From: CAZDBA01 sp964503615
GTDB lineage: Bacteria > Planctomycetota > Planctomycetia > Pirellulales > Pirellulaceae
Length of the DNA stretch: 31,965 bases
Direction: 5' to 3'
NCBI GenBank assembly: GCA_964503615.1
Contig: CAZDBA010000041.1
Coordinates: 1-31,965, forward strand
Every line of letters starts with the position of its first letter. The first letter of the stretch is position 1. This document shows positions 18,034-25,514 of this stretch, one piece after another. Under the pieces are notes generated by a model. The model was not told where the DNA came from and searched no databases. It saw only the letters and a program-made list of their open reading frames with translations. Both the position numbers and the translations under genes were made by a program.

Positions 18034-20180
18034 GCAACGAAACAAACCAGCCACAATCAGACAAAGCATCGATTGCTGAAAAACTGGGACAGGTCAAACT
18101 GGGCGTTCGAAAGGACATCATTGTCAGTCGGACCGTGTTTCGTGACCGGGCTTCGTACATTGTTCACGATCCGCTGAGTTTTCAATCTCAGATGTTTTCG
18201 CAGGCGGACTACGAAGTTTTTTCGAGCCTGGATCGGGATAAAACACTTTCCCAGATCTTTGCCCGCCTAGTTGAAAGCGACAAGCTGGAATCGTCAGACG
18301 AACAAGGCTTTTACGAATTCGTTCTGCAATTGCAACTTAAAGGTCTGTTAGACCTGCCAGTTACCAATGGCAACGCGTTGTACAAGCGCTTCCAGATGAG
18401 GCAAGCTGCTGCCAAAAAGCCGTCTATGATGAAGTTGATCTTTTTCAAAATTGGCTTGTTGAATCCAAATCAGTTTCTTGATCGAACAGTCCGCCTGTTT
18501 CGTCCGTTATTCACTCGCGCCTTTTTCGTATTTTGGTGCCTGTTGATGTTGGCAAGTGGTGGAGTTCTGCTTGCCCGTTGGGGCGAGTTCTGGGGACCGC
18601 TTTCAGGAATATTTGCCTACAAAAACCTGTTAATCATTGCCGTTGTGATGACGGTTCTAAAAGTAATCCACGAATTCGGACACGCGTATGCCTGTAAAGT
18701 TTTTGGGGGAGCAGTGCCCGATATGGGAGCGCTTTTTATTGCTTCGCTTCCTTTGGCGTACGTAGATGTCAGCAGTTCATGGAGCTTTCCCTCTCGACGA
18801 AATCGAATCATCGTCGCGCTAGGTGGTATGTACTTTGAAACAATAATTGCTGCGATTGCAGTGTTTGTTTGGGCAACGACGGGTACAGGGCTTGTAAATT
18901 CGGTGGCACATTTCACTGTGTTGATGGCAAGTTTTACTACGATGTTGTTCAATGCGAACCCGCTGATGAAGTTCGATGGCTACTACGTCTTGAGCGATCT
19001 GCTGGGGATTCCGAACCTGCGAGCCAAATCAACCCAGGCCCTTAAAGACGTCAGTAAGCGAACCTTACTCGGATTGAATCCACCACGACGAAACAGTTCT
19101 CGCAGAGAGTACACTTGGTTGGTCCTGTTTGGAATTGCCTCCTCACTCTATTCAGTGGTTCTAATCCTTTCGATCAGCTTTATGATCGCAGCCAAATTTC
19201 TGCTTTTGGGAATCGCAATGGGGGCCCTGTTTATCGGCTCCCTGTTAATCTCGCTCACGAAACAGATGTTTTCCTACCTGTGGACATCGCCAGAATGTGC
19301 CAGCGTGCGCCCGCGTGCGGTCGCCCTTAGCGTGGTTCTGGCTGTTGGTGTTCCGTTGTTGCTCGCTTTTTGTCCCATCCCTGGTGGAACGGTGACAGTA
19401 GGCCAAACCGGTTTCGAACAGCAGCACGCCATCCGAGTTTCTCAGGATTGCTACGTTGAGAAAGTTGTGGCGGACGCAAATTCGGATGTCAGCTCAGGGC
19501 AGGTTCTGGTCAAGTTGAAAAACGATGAAATCAAGAGTGACTTTCAGCTTGCCAGCGCAAAATTAAATTTGGCCAAAGTCAAATTTCGAGCGGCGCAAAC
19601 GTTAGGGCCTAGTGCCCTTCGCGCAGAATACACAGGCGTGGAATCGGCCGAGGCTGAACTGGATACTGTATCCAAACGGGCCACGATGCTGGAGGCCACC
19701 GCACCGTTCAAGGGAAAGTTGGCCTCGTGTATTCCGCATGGAAACGAAGGACTCTATCTTCCCGTGGGAACTGAAATTGCCAAAGTCGTTGCTGGCCGAC
19801 CGATTGTGAATGTGTTGGTTGACGGTGAACAACTTAGGGGAACGATGCCAAAAGTTGGCCAAAAGGTGAAATGCCGCGTTGCGACCCATGCAAACCAAAC
19901 ATTAGAAGGAACGATCACTAAAATCGAGGGCGCTGGTTCACGCGTCGTCGAAGAAACCGGGCTGACGCATCTGTCATCCGGTAACATCCTCATCAATCCC
20001 AACAACAACGAAGCGGATCAGCCTTATTTTCGTTTCGAAGTCCTGTTGGACGATGCGAACTCAATGAATATTCCCGTGAACACAACTGCCAAAGTGCAAT
20101 TGGTTCCACGCTATGAATCGGTCGGACATTACTTGATGCGCCGCACACGAGTCTTCTTTAATAAACTCACCACTCAGTAA
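18030..20180 (+). CDS. Multipass M50 (site-2-type) metalloprotease with C-terminal HlyD-like domain
   Basis: 716 aa from the ATG overlapping the previous stop. Residues about 15-115 form a small soluble, possibly PqqD/winged-helix-like domain ('FSQADYEVFSSLDRDKTLSQ'). Several membrane segments follow from about residue 160 to 470. The M50 zinc site is HEFGHA (His214, Glu215, His218), and the third ligand is Asp316 in 'NPLMKFDGYYVLSD', so the protease looks catalytically complete. After the last membrane segment (about 430-450) comes an adaptor-like half with 'VVADANSDVSSGQVLVKLK', a short helical hairpin and barrel strands. The architecture matches 'peptide zinc metalloprotease' (YydH-like) proteins found with HlyD proteins. 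It occupies the place where an ABC transporter would be expected in a type I exporter. Confidence 0.88.
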   Translation: MSNETNQPQSDKASIAEKLGQVKLGVRKDIIVSRTVFRDRASYIVHDPLSFQSQMFSQADYEVFSSLDRDKTLSQIFARLVESDKLESSDEQGFYEFVLQLQLKGLLDLPVTNGNALYKRFQMRQAAAKKPSMMKLIFFKIGLLNPNQFLDRTVRLFRPLFTRAFFVFWCLLMLASGGVLLARWGEFWGPLSGIFAYKNLLIIAVVMTVLKVIHEFGHAYACKVFGGAVPDMGALFIASLPLAYVDVSSSWSFPSRRNRIIVALGGMYFETIIAAIAVFVWATTGTGLVNSVAHFTVLMASFTTMLFNANPLMKFDGYYVLSDLLGIPNLRAKSTQALKDVSKRTLLGLNPPRRNSSRREYTWLVLFGIASSLYSVVLILSISFMIAAKFLLLGIAMGALFIGSLLISLTKQMFSYLWTSPECASVRPRAVALSVVLAVGVPLLLAFCPIPGGTVTVGQTGFEQQHAIRVSQDCYVEKVVADANSDVSSGQVLVKLKNDEIKSDFQLASAKLNLAKVKFRAAQTLGPSALRAEYTGVESAEAELDTVSKRATMLEATAPFKGKLASCIPHGNEGLYLPVGTEIAKVVAGRPIVNVLVDGEQLRGTMPKVGQKVKCRVATHANQTLEGTITKIEGAGSRVVEETGLTHLSSGNILINPNNNEADQPYFRFEVLLDDANSMNIPVNTTAKVQLVPRYESVGHYLMRRTRVFFNKLTTQ

Positions 20181-20195
20181 TTCTGGAGAGTACTT

Positions 20196-21059
20196 ATGTA
20201 TCTCTTAATTTTCAAAAACAATTTCGTCCGGCTGGTACTGGCCTTTATCGTTGGTTTGCTGTTTTGCACAGCGACAATCGGTCAGGAATCATCACTGCCT
20301 GGAGTCGTGACCGCTACTCGTACGGCTGAGCTTTCTACCGGTGTTAGCCAGACGCTCACTCAGATCAACGTTCATCCCGGTGACTTTGTTAAAAAAGGTG
20401 ACTTGCTCGCAGTCTTGAACCCCAAGATCGCACAAGCTGAATACGCGGCCGCAGCAGCTGTTGCCAACAGCAGTGCCAGTACTGACCTGGCTCGCATTGG
20501 CGTTAAAGAAGCCAAGTCTCGATTGGAACGAACACTCAACGCTTTGCAACGCGGTGCAGCGAATGATATGGAAGTGGCCCAAGCGAAAGACGAATACAAC
20601 AAAGCGGTTGCAGCACTGAAGATCACGTTGGACACGTTGGAGCAAGCTCGTCAAACGGCTGAGCTTTCCAAGCAACGTTTGGAGCTGTACCACATTCGCG
20701 CTCCTTTTGATGGACAAGTCGATCGGATCTACGTTCGAGTCGGCAATTTTATTGCCGGTGACACTCCTTTGATCTCTTTGGTGTCTTCAGAAGAGTTGCA
20801 AGTTGAATTGCATTTGCCCATCGAGCGGTTCGGACAGCTAACCGTTGGCAACGACTATCAGCTGACCGCCGAAGCCCCCTTGAACCGGAACGTGACAGCT
20901 CGATTGCAATACGTTTCGCCAAACGTGGATGCTGCTTCAGGGACTTTTTATTGCCTGTTCACTATCGAGAATGTTCAACGAACTTTGCCTGCCGGTTTTT
21001 CAGTTCAATTGAAGAATCAATCAACTGAAGACACACAGCATGTGGTCTACGGCAACTAA
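20196..21059 (+). CDS. HlyD/RND-type periplasmic adaptor protein
   Basis: 287 aa, ATG with GGAGAG five bases upstream, 15 bp after the M50 gene. An N-terminal signal peptide or anchor ('LVLAFIVGLLFCTATIG') precedes a compact adaptor: lipoyl half 'LTQINVHPGDFVKKGDLLAVL', an alpha-hairpin of about 90 residues rich in Ala/Lys/Glu, second lipoyl half 'IRAPFDGQVDRIYVRVGNFI', and a beta-barrel 'LQVELHLPIERFGQLTVG'. It is shorter than typical HlyD or AcrA (about 380-480 aa) because the membrane-proximal domain is missing or minimal. Third membrane-fusion-type protein of the operon, likely bridging to the TolC-family partner encoded divergently. Confidence 0.87.
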   Translation: MYLLIFKNNFVRLVLAFIVGLLFCTATIGQESSLPGVVTATRTAELSTGVSQTLTQINVHPGDFVKKGDLLAVLNPKIAQAEYAAAAAVANSSASTDLARIGVKEAKSRLERTLNALQRGAANDMEVAQAKDEYNKAVAALKITLDTLEQARQTAELSKQRLELYHIRAPFDGQVDRIYVRVGNFIAGDTPLISLVSSEELQVELHLPIERFGQLTVGNDYQLTAEAPLNRNVTARLQYVSPNVDAASGTFYCLFTIENVQRTLPAGFSVQLKNQSTEDTQHVVYGN

Positions 21060-21118
21060 TATTATTTATTTGGGTTCTAAACGTTTTAACTCCTCGAATT
21101 GCATCTCAGAACTCAAAC

Positions 21119-21155
21119 AAAAACGGCAAGCGGATATTCCGCTTGCCGTTTTTTT
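21119..21155. terminator. Bidirectional intrinsic terminator
   Basis: A 15-bp perfect stem (21119-21133 with 21139-21153) has a 5-base ATATT loop and a T-run on the plus strand (21149-21155). The complementary A-run gives a U-run on the minus strand. It separates the end of the export operon from the convergent sigma factor gene and probably serves both. Confidence 0.9.
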
Positions 21156-21215
21156 AACAAGACAACCTAAGGAAAGATTGTAATTCTGTTTCCAGTTAAG
21201 ACGTTCGCATTCTAT

Positions 21216-22781
21216 CTAGTTCTCGACGGGTGTATCGAACTGATGCTCTGCCCCGTCCAGGAAGCTGGCAAGCGAACGACTTCGGTAGGGTTGTTGCAGT
21301 TTTCTCACCGCTTTTGACTCGATCTGGCGAACACGTTCTCGTGTCACGCTGAAGATCTTGCCAACCTCTTCCAAAGTGTATGAATAGCCGTCGGCCAAGC
21401 CGTACCGCAGGCGGAGAATCTCTCGCTCACGATAGTTCAGATGCTCCATCGCTTCTTCGATACGATCTTTAAGTGCGATCTGATTGGTTTCGTAAAGAGG
21501 ATCGTGATCACGATAGTCCTCCAGGAACTCACCAAAGTAGCTTTCGTCACGATCGCCGACCGGTTGGTCCAACGACAACGGCTGGCGAGACATCTTCATG
21601 ATCACTCGTGTGTCGTCCAGTGAAAGCTTGGCTCGGTTAGCCGTTTCTTCGGCACTAGGCTCGCGACCCAATTCCTGAACCAGCTCACGCATCACGTTTC
21701 GCACCTTACTCATCGTGTCGATCATATGAACCGGCACACGAATCGTGCGGCTTTGATCAGCAATCGCTCGCGTGATCGCTTGGCGAATCCACCATGTCGC
21801 GTAAGTCGAGAACTTGTATCCTCGTTTGTATTCGAACTTGTCCACAGCACGCATCAAGCCGGTGTTGCCTTCCTGAATCAGATCCAGAAAGCTCAAACCG
21901 CGGTTACGATACTTCTTGGCAATCGAAACAACCAATCGCAAGTTACCCGCGGACAACACTCGCTTTGCAGCTTCGTGAGTTGCTTGGAGCTTTTTCGTCT
22001 TTATGACGCGACGCTGCAACGTGCGAGGTGACTCATAAGTCTGCTGCATCAGGTAGTGTAATTCAGCACGAATCTCCTCGTAGCTGCGAACACCTGCAAA
22101 ACCTGTTTCAGCAGCTTCCTGCAACAGGCTGTAGAGAGTTTGCATACGATTGTTGATCTCTTCCAGTTGCTCGAACATGGGTTGCAAGCGACTGTATCGA
22201 AGGTTCATCTCTTCGACCAAACGAACACATCGATTGCGGCGGATGATTAGTGTCCTCCATGTTGCGTGACGCTCTTTGACTGGGTTCTTGATGTCGATCG
22301 CATAGTGATAGTCGATCGCGTTTTGAGCCAGAAGTTTACGAAGCGTCGCGATGTTCGGCACGATGCGAAGCATGATTCGTTGCTTTTCCGGTTTGTTGGT
22401 AACCGAAACCTCGATGGTACGGTCCAGGCGAAGTTTGCCCTCGTGGACTTTTTGCAGCGCATCGAGCGCTCCACGTAGCATAAAGTCTGTGGCCAGCATC
22501 GTGTTGCGAAAGACTGCTTTTGTTTGTTCGATGTCCATCGCCGAGCTGACTTCCTCTTCGCGAGTTAGAAGTGGAATGCGGCCCATTTGCATCAAGTACA
22601 TACGGACGGGATCGTCGATCGCTTCGTCTTCTTTGGGTGCTTGTTTGGCATTCTCTTCGTCAGACTTGCTGAGAGGCTTTTCCGGTAATTTGACCGCGGC
22701 TGGCTTCGGTTTGGCTGGGCCAGTTTTTTTCAAAGAGCGTGTCTTTTTGATCGTCTTATTCGCGATTTGCTTTTTGGCCAT
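21216..22781 (-). CDS. rpoD: Primary RNA polymerase sigma factor (sigma-70/SigA)
   Basis: 521 aa from the ATG at 22781 (GGGAA about eight bases upstream); an upstream extension of 20 residues is open but unlikely. The N-terminus is a lysine-rich tail instead of a full region 1.1. Region 1.2 is 'DPVRMYLMQMGRIPLLTREE'. Regions 2.1-2.4 (about 265-345) include 'GLSFLDLIQEGNTGLMRAVD' and 'FSTYATWWIRQAITRAIAD'. Region 3 has 'LVQELGREPSAEE', and region 4 (about 440-505) carries 'YREREILRLRYGL' and the -35-binding helix 'SVTRERVRQIESKAVRKL'. It directs transcription from housekeeping promoters. It is monocistronic here, divergent from dnaJ-rnpA-yidD. Confidence 0.96.
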   Translation of the reverse strand: MAKKQIANKTIKKTRSLKKTGPAKPKPAAVKLPEKPLSKSDEENAKQAPKEDEAIDDPVRMYLMQMGRIPLLTREEEVSSAMDIEQTKAVFRNTMLATDFMLRGALDALQKVHEGKLRLDRTIEVSVTNKPEKQRIMLRIVPNIATLRKLLAQNAIDYHYAIDIKNPVKERHATWRTLIIRRNRCVRLVEEMNLRYSRLQPMFEQLEEINNRMQTLYSLLQEAAETGFAGVRSYEEIRAELHYLMQQTYESPRTLQRRVIKTKKLQATHEAAKRVLSAGNLRLVVSIAKKYRNRGLSFLDLIQEGNTGLMRAVDKFEYKRGYKFSTYATWWIRQAITRAIADQSRTIRVPVHMIDTMSKVRNVMRELVQELGREPSAEETANRAKLSLDDTRVIMKMSRQPLSLDQPVGDRDESYFGEFLEDYRDHDPLYETNQIALKDRIEEAMEHLNYREREILRLRYGLADGYSYTLEEVGKIFSVTRERVRQIESKAVRKLQQPYRSRSLASFLDGAEHQFDTPVEN

Positions 22782-23152
22782 AATGTGGTTCCCAAAGTTG
22801 TCTGATCTTGCAGCGAGAGACAGATGCAATGTTGGTGCCACGAATTTGATTTACGGTCTACGAAACATAAAACCCCGAGGAAAGCAAAGTGATTTGCCAC
22901 GAAACGTTTCCGAGCCGCGAGCCGGCATGTTGATAATTCACCACAGTGTTGGCATTTTGCAACAGGCAGAAACTTTTCGCATCATTACCCTCGTACCTGT
23001 ATATGTCGCTGACGGTGCTTTGCCACTCACACGGTCTGGAATTTCACAGTCTACTGGGAACGTGTCCACGATTGAAAAATGCCCGGTTGCTGTTGAATCC
23101 ACTGGCTGGGAGCGTAAAATTTCTCTGTTCTAACGAAGTTTGGGGAGAATCT
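22782..23152. other. Divergent rpoD/dnaJ intergenic region
   Basis: 371 bp expected to contain both promoters. An open frame continuous with dnaJ runs through the last 200 bases, but its translation is not DnaJ-like and the good ribosome site is at 23142-23147. I found no CIRCE-type TTAGCACTC/GAGTGCTAA repeat and no convincing -35/-10 pair. Confidence 0.5.
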
Positions 23153-24118
23153 GTGGCGACTGACTACTATGACATTTTGGGCGTTTCCCGCTCTGCGAGT
23201 TCTGAAGAGATTCAGAAGGGGTATCGCAAAGAGGCCCGTAAGTGTCACCCGGACTTGCACGAAGACAAACAAAAAGCCAAAGAGCGTTTCCAAAAAGTTC
23301 AGCGCGCCTACGAAGTCCTTAGCGATCCGGAAAAACGCCGGATGTACGACCAAATGGGGCCTGACTTTGAAAAGATGGGCGGGGGCCATAACCCGTTCGG
23401 TGGCGCGGCAGGCCCCGGCGGTCCAATCGACCTCAACCAGATCTTTGGTGGAGGGGGCGGAGGTGGTGCCGCATTTGAACAGCTCTTTCGTCAATTCGGA
23501 GGCATGGGTGGCATGGGAGGTATGCCGGGTGGAATGCCAGGCCAGCACCCGGGGCAACAAGCGCCTCCAAAACCGAATCTCGACATTGAACAGTCGATCA
23601 CAATTCCATTTGCGACGGCGATACTCGGCGGCAACTACCAGGTTTCAGTGAAACGGTCGACGGGAAAGGTCGAAACGATCGACGTAAAGATTCCGATCGG
23701 GATCGAGAGCGGCAAAAAGATCCGACTTCGTGGACTTGGACATGCAGCTCCGCGGGGCGAACGTGGTGATTTACTGATCAAGATCAGAATCTCTGCGCAC
23801 CCTTGTTTTAGTCGGGTAGACAATAGCTTGATGGTGAAACTGCCTGTCACGTTAAGCGAAGCGATCTTTGGGGCAAAAATCGACTTACCCACTCCCCATG
23901 GTACGATCACGGTTACGATTCCTCCAGGTAGCACCAGCGGAAAGCCGTTGCGGTTGAAGGGAATGGGCGTTAAGCCAAAAGGTAAAAAACCTGGTGACTT
24001 GATGGCCGAAATTCAAATTATCATGCCGAAAGATCTTTCCAAAGCCGAACAAAAGAAGCTCAACGAGGCTCTGTCCAAGATACAACAGGACAGTCCTCGA
24101 AACGATCTAATATGGTAG
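23153..24118 (+). CDS. DnaJ/CbpA-type co-chaperone (type II, no zinc finger)
   Basis: 321 aa from a GTG at 23153, with GGGGAG five bases upstream. The J-domain is residues 4-70 ('DYYDILGVSRSASSEEIQK', HPD at 32-34, 'RAYEVLSDPEKRRMYDQMG'). A Gly/Phe/Met-rich linker ('GGMGGMGGMPGGMPGQHPG') follows, then the two C-terminal substrate-binding beta domains ('SITIPFATAILGG', 'VPIGIESG'-like 'IPIGIESGKKIRLRGLG', 'VKLPVTLSEAIFGAKIDLPT'). There are no CxxCxGxG repeats, so it is a CbpA/type II protein and not canonical DnaJ. It should stimulate DnaK ATPase and bind unfolded proteins. Its last seven bases overlap the start of rnpA, implying translational coupling. Confidence 0.93.
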   Translation: MATDYYDILGVSRSASSEEIQKGYRKEARKCHPDLHEDKQKAKERFQKVQRAYEVLSDPEKRRMYDQMGPDFEKMGGGHNPFGGAAGPGGPIDLNQIFGGGGGGGAAFEQLFRQFGGMGGMGGMPGGMPGQHPGQQAPPKPNLDIEQSITIPFATAILGGNYQVSVKRSTGKVETIDVKIPIGIESGKKIRLRGLGHAAPRGERGDLLIKIRISAHPCFSRVDNSLMVKLPVTLSEAIFGAKIDLPTPHGTITVTIPPGSTSGKPLRLKGMGVKPKGKKPGDLMAEIQIIMPKDLSKAEQKKLNEALSKIQQDSPRNDLIW

Positions 24119-24486
24119 ATAATTTGAGCCAGGAATTTCCGCGAAGTCTAAGAGTTCGCAAGCAAGCTGAATTTGATGCTGTTTATCGAGATTCTGCTCA
24201 CGCGGCAGACAACGTGTTGGTGGTGCAAGGGAGCTACAACGGTCTTGAAACAACTCGGTTGGGTTTGAGCATCGGTCGCAAGGTGGGTAATGCGGTGACT
24301 CGCAATCGCTGGAAACGGACGATCCGTGAGGTCTTTCGCAAGGCACATTCTCAGTTGCCCGAGGGGATCGACATTGTTGTGCGGCCCCGAAAGGGAGCAG
24401 AACTGAGCTACGCTGCGGTAGCGCGGTCTTTGCCGAGATTGGTCGAAAGAGTTGCCAAGAAACTGGCTAAGCAGTCGAAGGGATAG
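24112..24486 (+). CDS. rnpA: Ribonuclease P protein component
   Basis: 124 aa, normal length. 'SLRVRKQAEFDAVYRDS' is the N-terminal pattern, and the RNA-binding 'RNR' helix is 'GNAVTRNRWKRTIREVFR'. It then reads 'GIDIVVRPRKGA'. It binds the RNase P RNA and helps mature tRNA 5' ends. The ATG overlaps the dnaJ stop by seven bases, and yidD follows after five bases. The usual partner rpmH is not upstream here, where a type II dnaJ takes that position. Confidence 0.95.
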   Translation: MVDNLSQEFPRSLRVRKQAEFDAVYRDSAHAADNVLVVQGSYNGLETTRLGLSIGRKVGNAVTRNRWKRTIREVFRKAHSQLPEGIDIVVRPRKGAELSYAAVARSLPRLVERVAKKLAKQSKG

Positions 24487-24491
24487 GACAA

Positions 24492-24728
24492 ATGAAAGTT
24501 CTCAAATGGATTTTTGGTTTGCCCGCCTGGTTTTTGATTCGCTGTGTGCGAATGTACCAAGTTTGCATCAGTCCGATGCTGGGTTCGAACTGTCGGTTTC
24601 AACCAACCTGTAGCGCGTATACGATTTCCTGTATTGAAAAGTACGGTGCAATTCGTGGCGGACTAAAAGGCGTTTGGCGGATTTGCCGATGCCATCCCCT
24701 CGGCAAAGGTGGTTACGACCCACCGTAG
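24492..24728 (+). CDS. yidD: Membrane protein insertion efficiency factor YidD
   Basis: 78 aa, the family's usual size. It shows the diagnostic 'YQVCISPMLGSNCRFQPTCS' core, 'YGAIRGGLKGVWRICRCHP' and a 'GGYDPP' end. The N-terminal amphipathic/hydrophobic helix ('WIFGLPAWFLIRCVRMYQ') associates with the inner membrane. It aids YidC-dependent insertion; yidC is not downstream in this window. AGGA just upstream and 5-bp spacing put it in the dnaJ-rnpA operon. Confidence 0.95.
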   Translation: MKVLKWIFGLPAWFLIRCVRMYQVCISPMLGSNCRFQPTCSAYTISCIEKYGAIRGGLKGVWRICRCHPLGKGGYDPP

Positions 24729-24776
24729 CGATCACGTTTGATCACTTACTCTGAACGCGAATGCGTCCATAATGGT

Positions 24777-24861
24777 AACCCGACGCGTAAGCGAGGACCG
24801 AAGGCAAGCCAGGGATTTGCGTGGGCAATTTCCGCACCGTTGCTCGCTAACGCGTTGGGTT
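24777..24861. repeat. REP-like dispersed inverted repeat ('CGACGCGTAAGCGAGG' type)
   Basis: Left arm 24777-24796 and right arm 24842-24861 are complementary at 17 of 20 positions, with 45 bases between. The left arm translates as 'MVTRRVSE', a signature I recognise from many small spurious ORFs in planctomycete genomes, where the CCCGACGCGTAAGCGAGG motif is dispersed. It sits in the 480-bp gap 24729-25208 that otherwise holds only the terminator at 25088. Short open frames there (for example 24947-25135 minus, ending in a hydrophobic stretch) are unsupported. Confidence 0.65.
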
Positions 24862-25087
24862 TCCAATTTCGGAGAAATATATTGCGAACCTGCTCGCGAC
24901 TTCGCCGTCTATAGGTCTGTACAACAGAATTTCGAATTGAAAATCGCTACCTCGCGATGATTGCAAAAACCAAAACCATGATGATTTTGACAACCACATC
25001 GACAAGCTCCGTATTGGGAACGACAAGTTCTTCATCTACGGAATTTTTGCGCTTGTGATCCAAGGTTGTTAATCGAATTGACACTCG

Positions 25088-25120
25088 AAGCCCGGCATCG
25101 CAAGAAGCCGGGCTTTTTTT
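25088..25120 (+). terminator. Intrinsic terminator upstream of the tRNA cluster
   Basis: AAGCCCGGC (25088-25096) pairs perfectly with GCCGGGCTT (25107-25115) around a 10-base loop. The 3' arm runs into seven Ts (25114-25120). On the plus strand it would end transcripts from the dnaJ-rnpA-yidD unit before the tRNA genes. Confidence 0.8.
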
Positions 25121-25208
25121 ATTGTTTTTGTCCAAGCGAATTACCTAGGCGAATTAACTAAATGAAAGGGGGACAACCCATAGCAAATTGAATTGCAGAT
25201 TTTAACGA

Positions 25209-25289
25209 GGAGGGGCTCGCCAATCGGTGATGGCAACCGTCTTGAAAACGGAGACTACGGTCTTGCGAGTTCGAATCTCGCTCCCTCCG
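25209..25289 (+). tRNA. tRNA-Ser (anticodon UGA)
   Basis: Acceptor GGAGGGG pairs with TCCCTCC plus discriminator G. The T-arm is GCGAG-TTCGAAT-CTCGC, the anticodon loop CTTGAAA, and a short class II variable arm (GAC-TACG-GTC) marks serine. CCA is not encoded. Oddities: three bases (CTC) and no U at position 8 between acceptor and D-stem, and an A-A mismatch closing the top of the anticodon stem. Confidence 0.85.
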
Positions 25290-25297
25290 CTCAATCT

Positions 25298-25371
25298 GCT
25301 GACGTGGCTCGACTTAGAAAGGCGACGATCTTGTAAATCGTATTATGCTGGTGCGAATCCAGTCGTCAGCT
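25298..25371 (+). tRNA. tRNA-Thr (anticodon UGU), atypical D- and T-loops
   Basis: The acceptor GCTGACG/CGTCAGC is perfect, the anticodon stem ACGAT/ATCGT is perfect, and the loop CTTGTAA gives anticodon UGU. G1-C72, C2-G71, G35 and U36 fit threonyl-tRNA synthetase recognition. The D-arm (GCTC-GACTTAGAA-AGGC) lacks the GG pair of positions 18-19, and the T-loop reads TGCGAAT with G in place of U at position 55. The elbow contacts G18-psi55 and G19-C56 therefore cannot form normally. The discriminator is U and CCA is not encoded. It is either a divergent working tRNA or one specialised away from translation. Confidence 0.72.
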
Positions 25372-25384
25372 CTCGAAAAATAAT

Positions 25385-25472
25385 GGAAGGTAGCCGGATA
25401 AGGTTTGCCGGGGCGGTCTGCTAAACCGTGGTCGCCGAAAGGGACAAGTGGGTTCGAATCCCACACCTTCCG
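25385..25472 (+). tRNA. tRNA-Ser (anticodon GCU)
   Basis: 88 nt. Acceptor GGAAGGT/ACCTTCC plus G, D-stem CCGG/CCGG with a GG-containing loop, anticodon loop CTGCTAA, long variable arm, and T-arm GTGGG-TTCGAAT-CCCAC. Position 8 is A instead of the nearly invariant U. CCA is not encoded. Third member of a tight Ser-Thr-Ser cluster with 8- and 13-bp spacers, likely one transcript. Confidence 0.9.
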
Positions 25473-25514
25473 CTTAACCAGCGACTCAAGGAGTAAGGAA
25501 TTAATTCGCAGTTC

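Noticed and set aside
22946..23152. N-terminal extension of the dnaJ frame
   Set aside because: Its translation is not J-domain-like; the GTG at 23153 has an excellent ribosome site directly before the J-domain.
22782..23152. CIRCE or heat-shock operator before dnaJ
   Set aside because: No TTAGCACTC/GAGTGCTAA palindrome was found on inspection.
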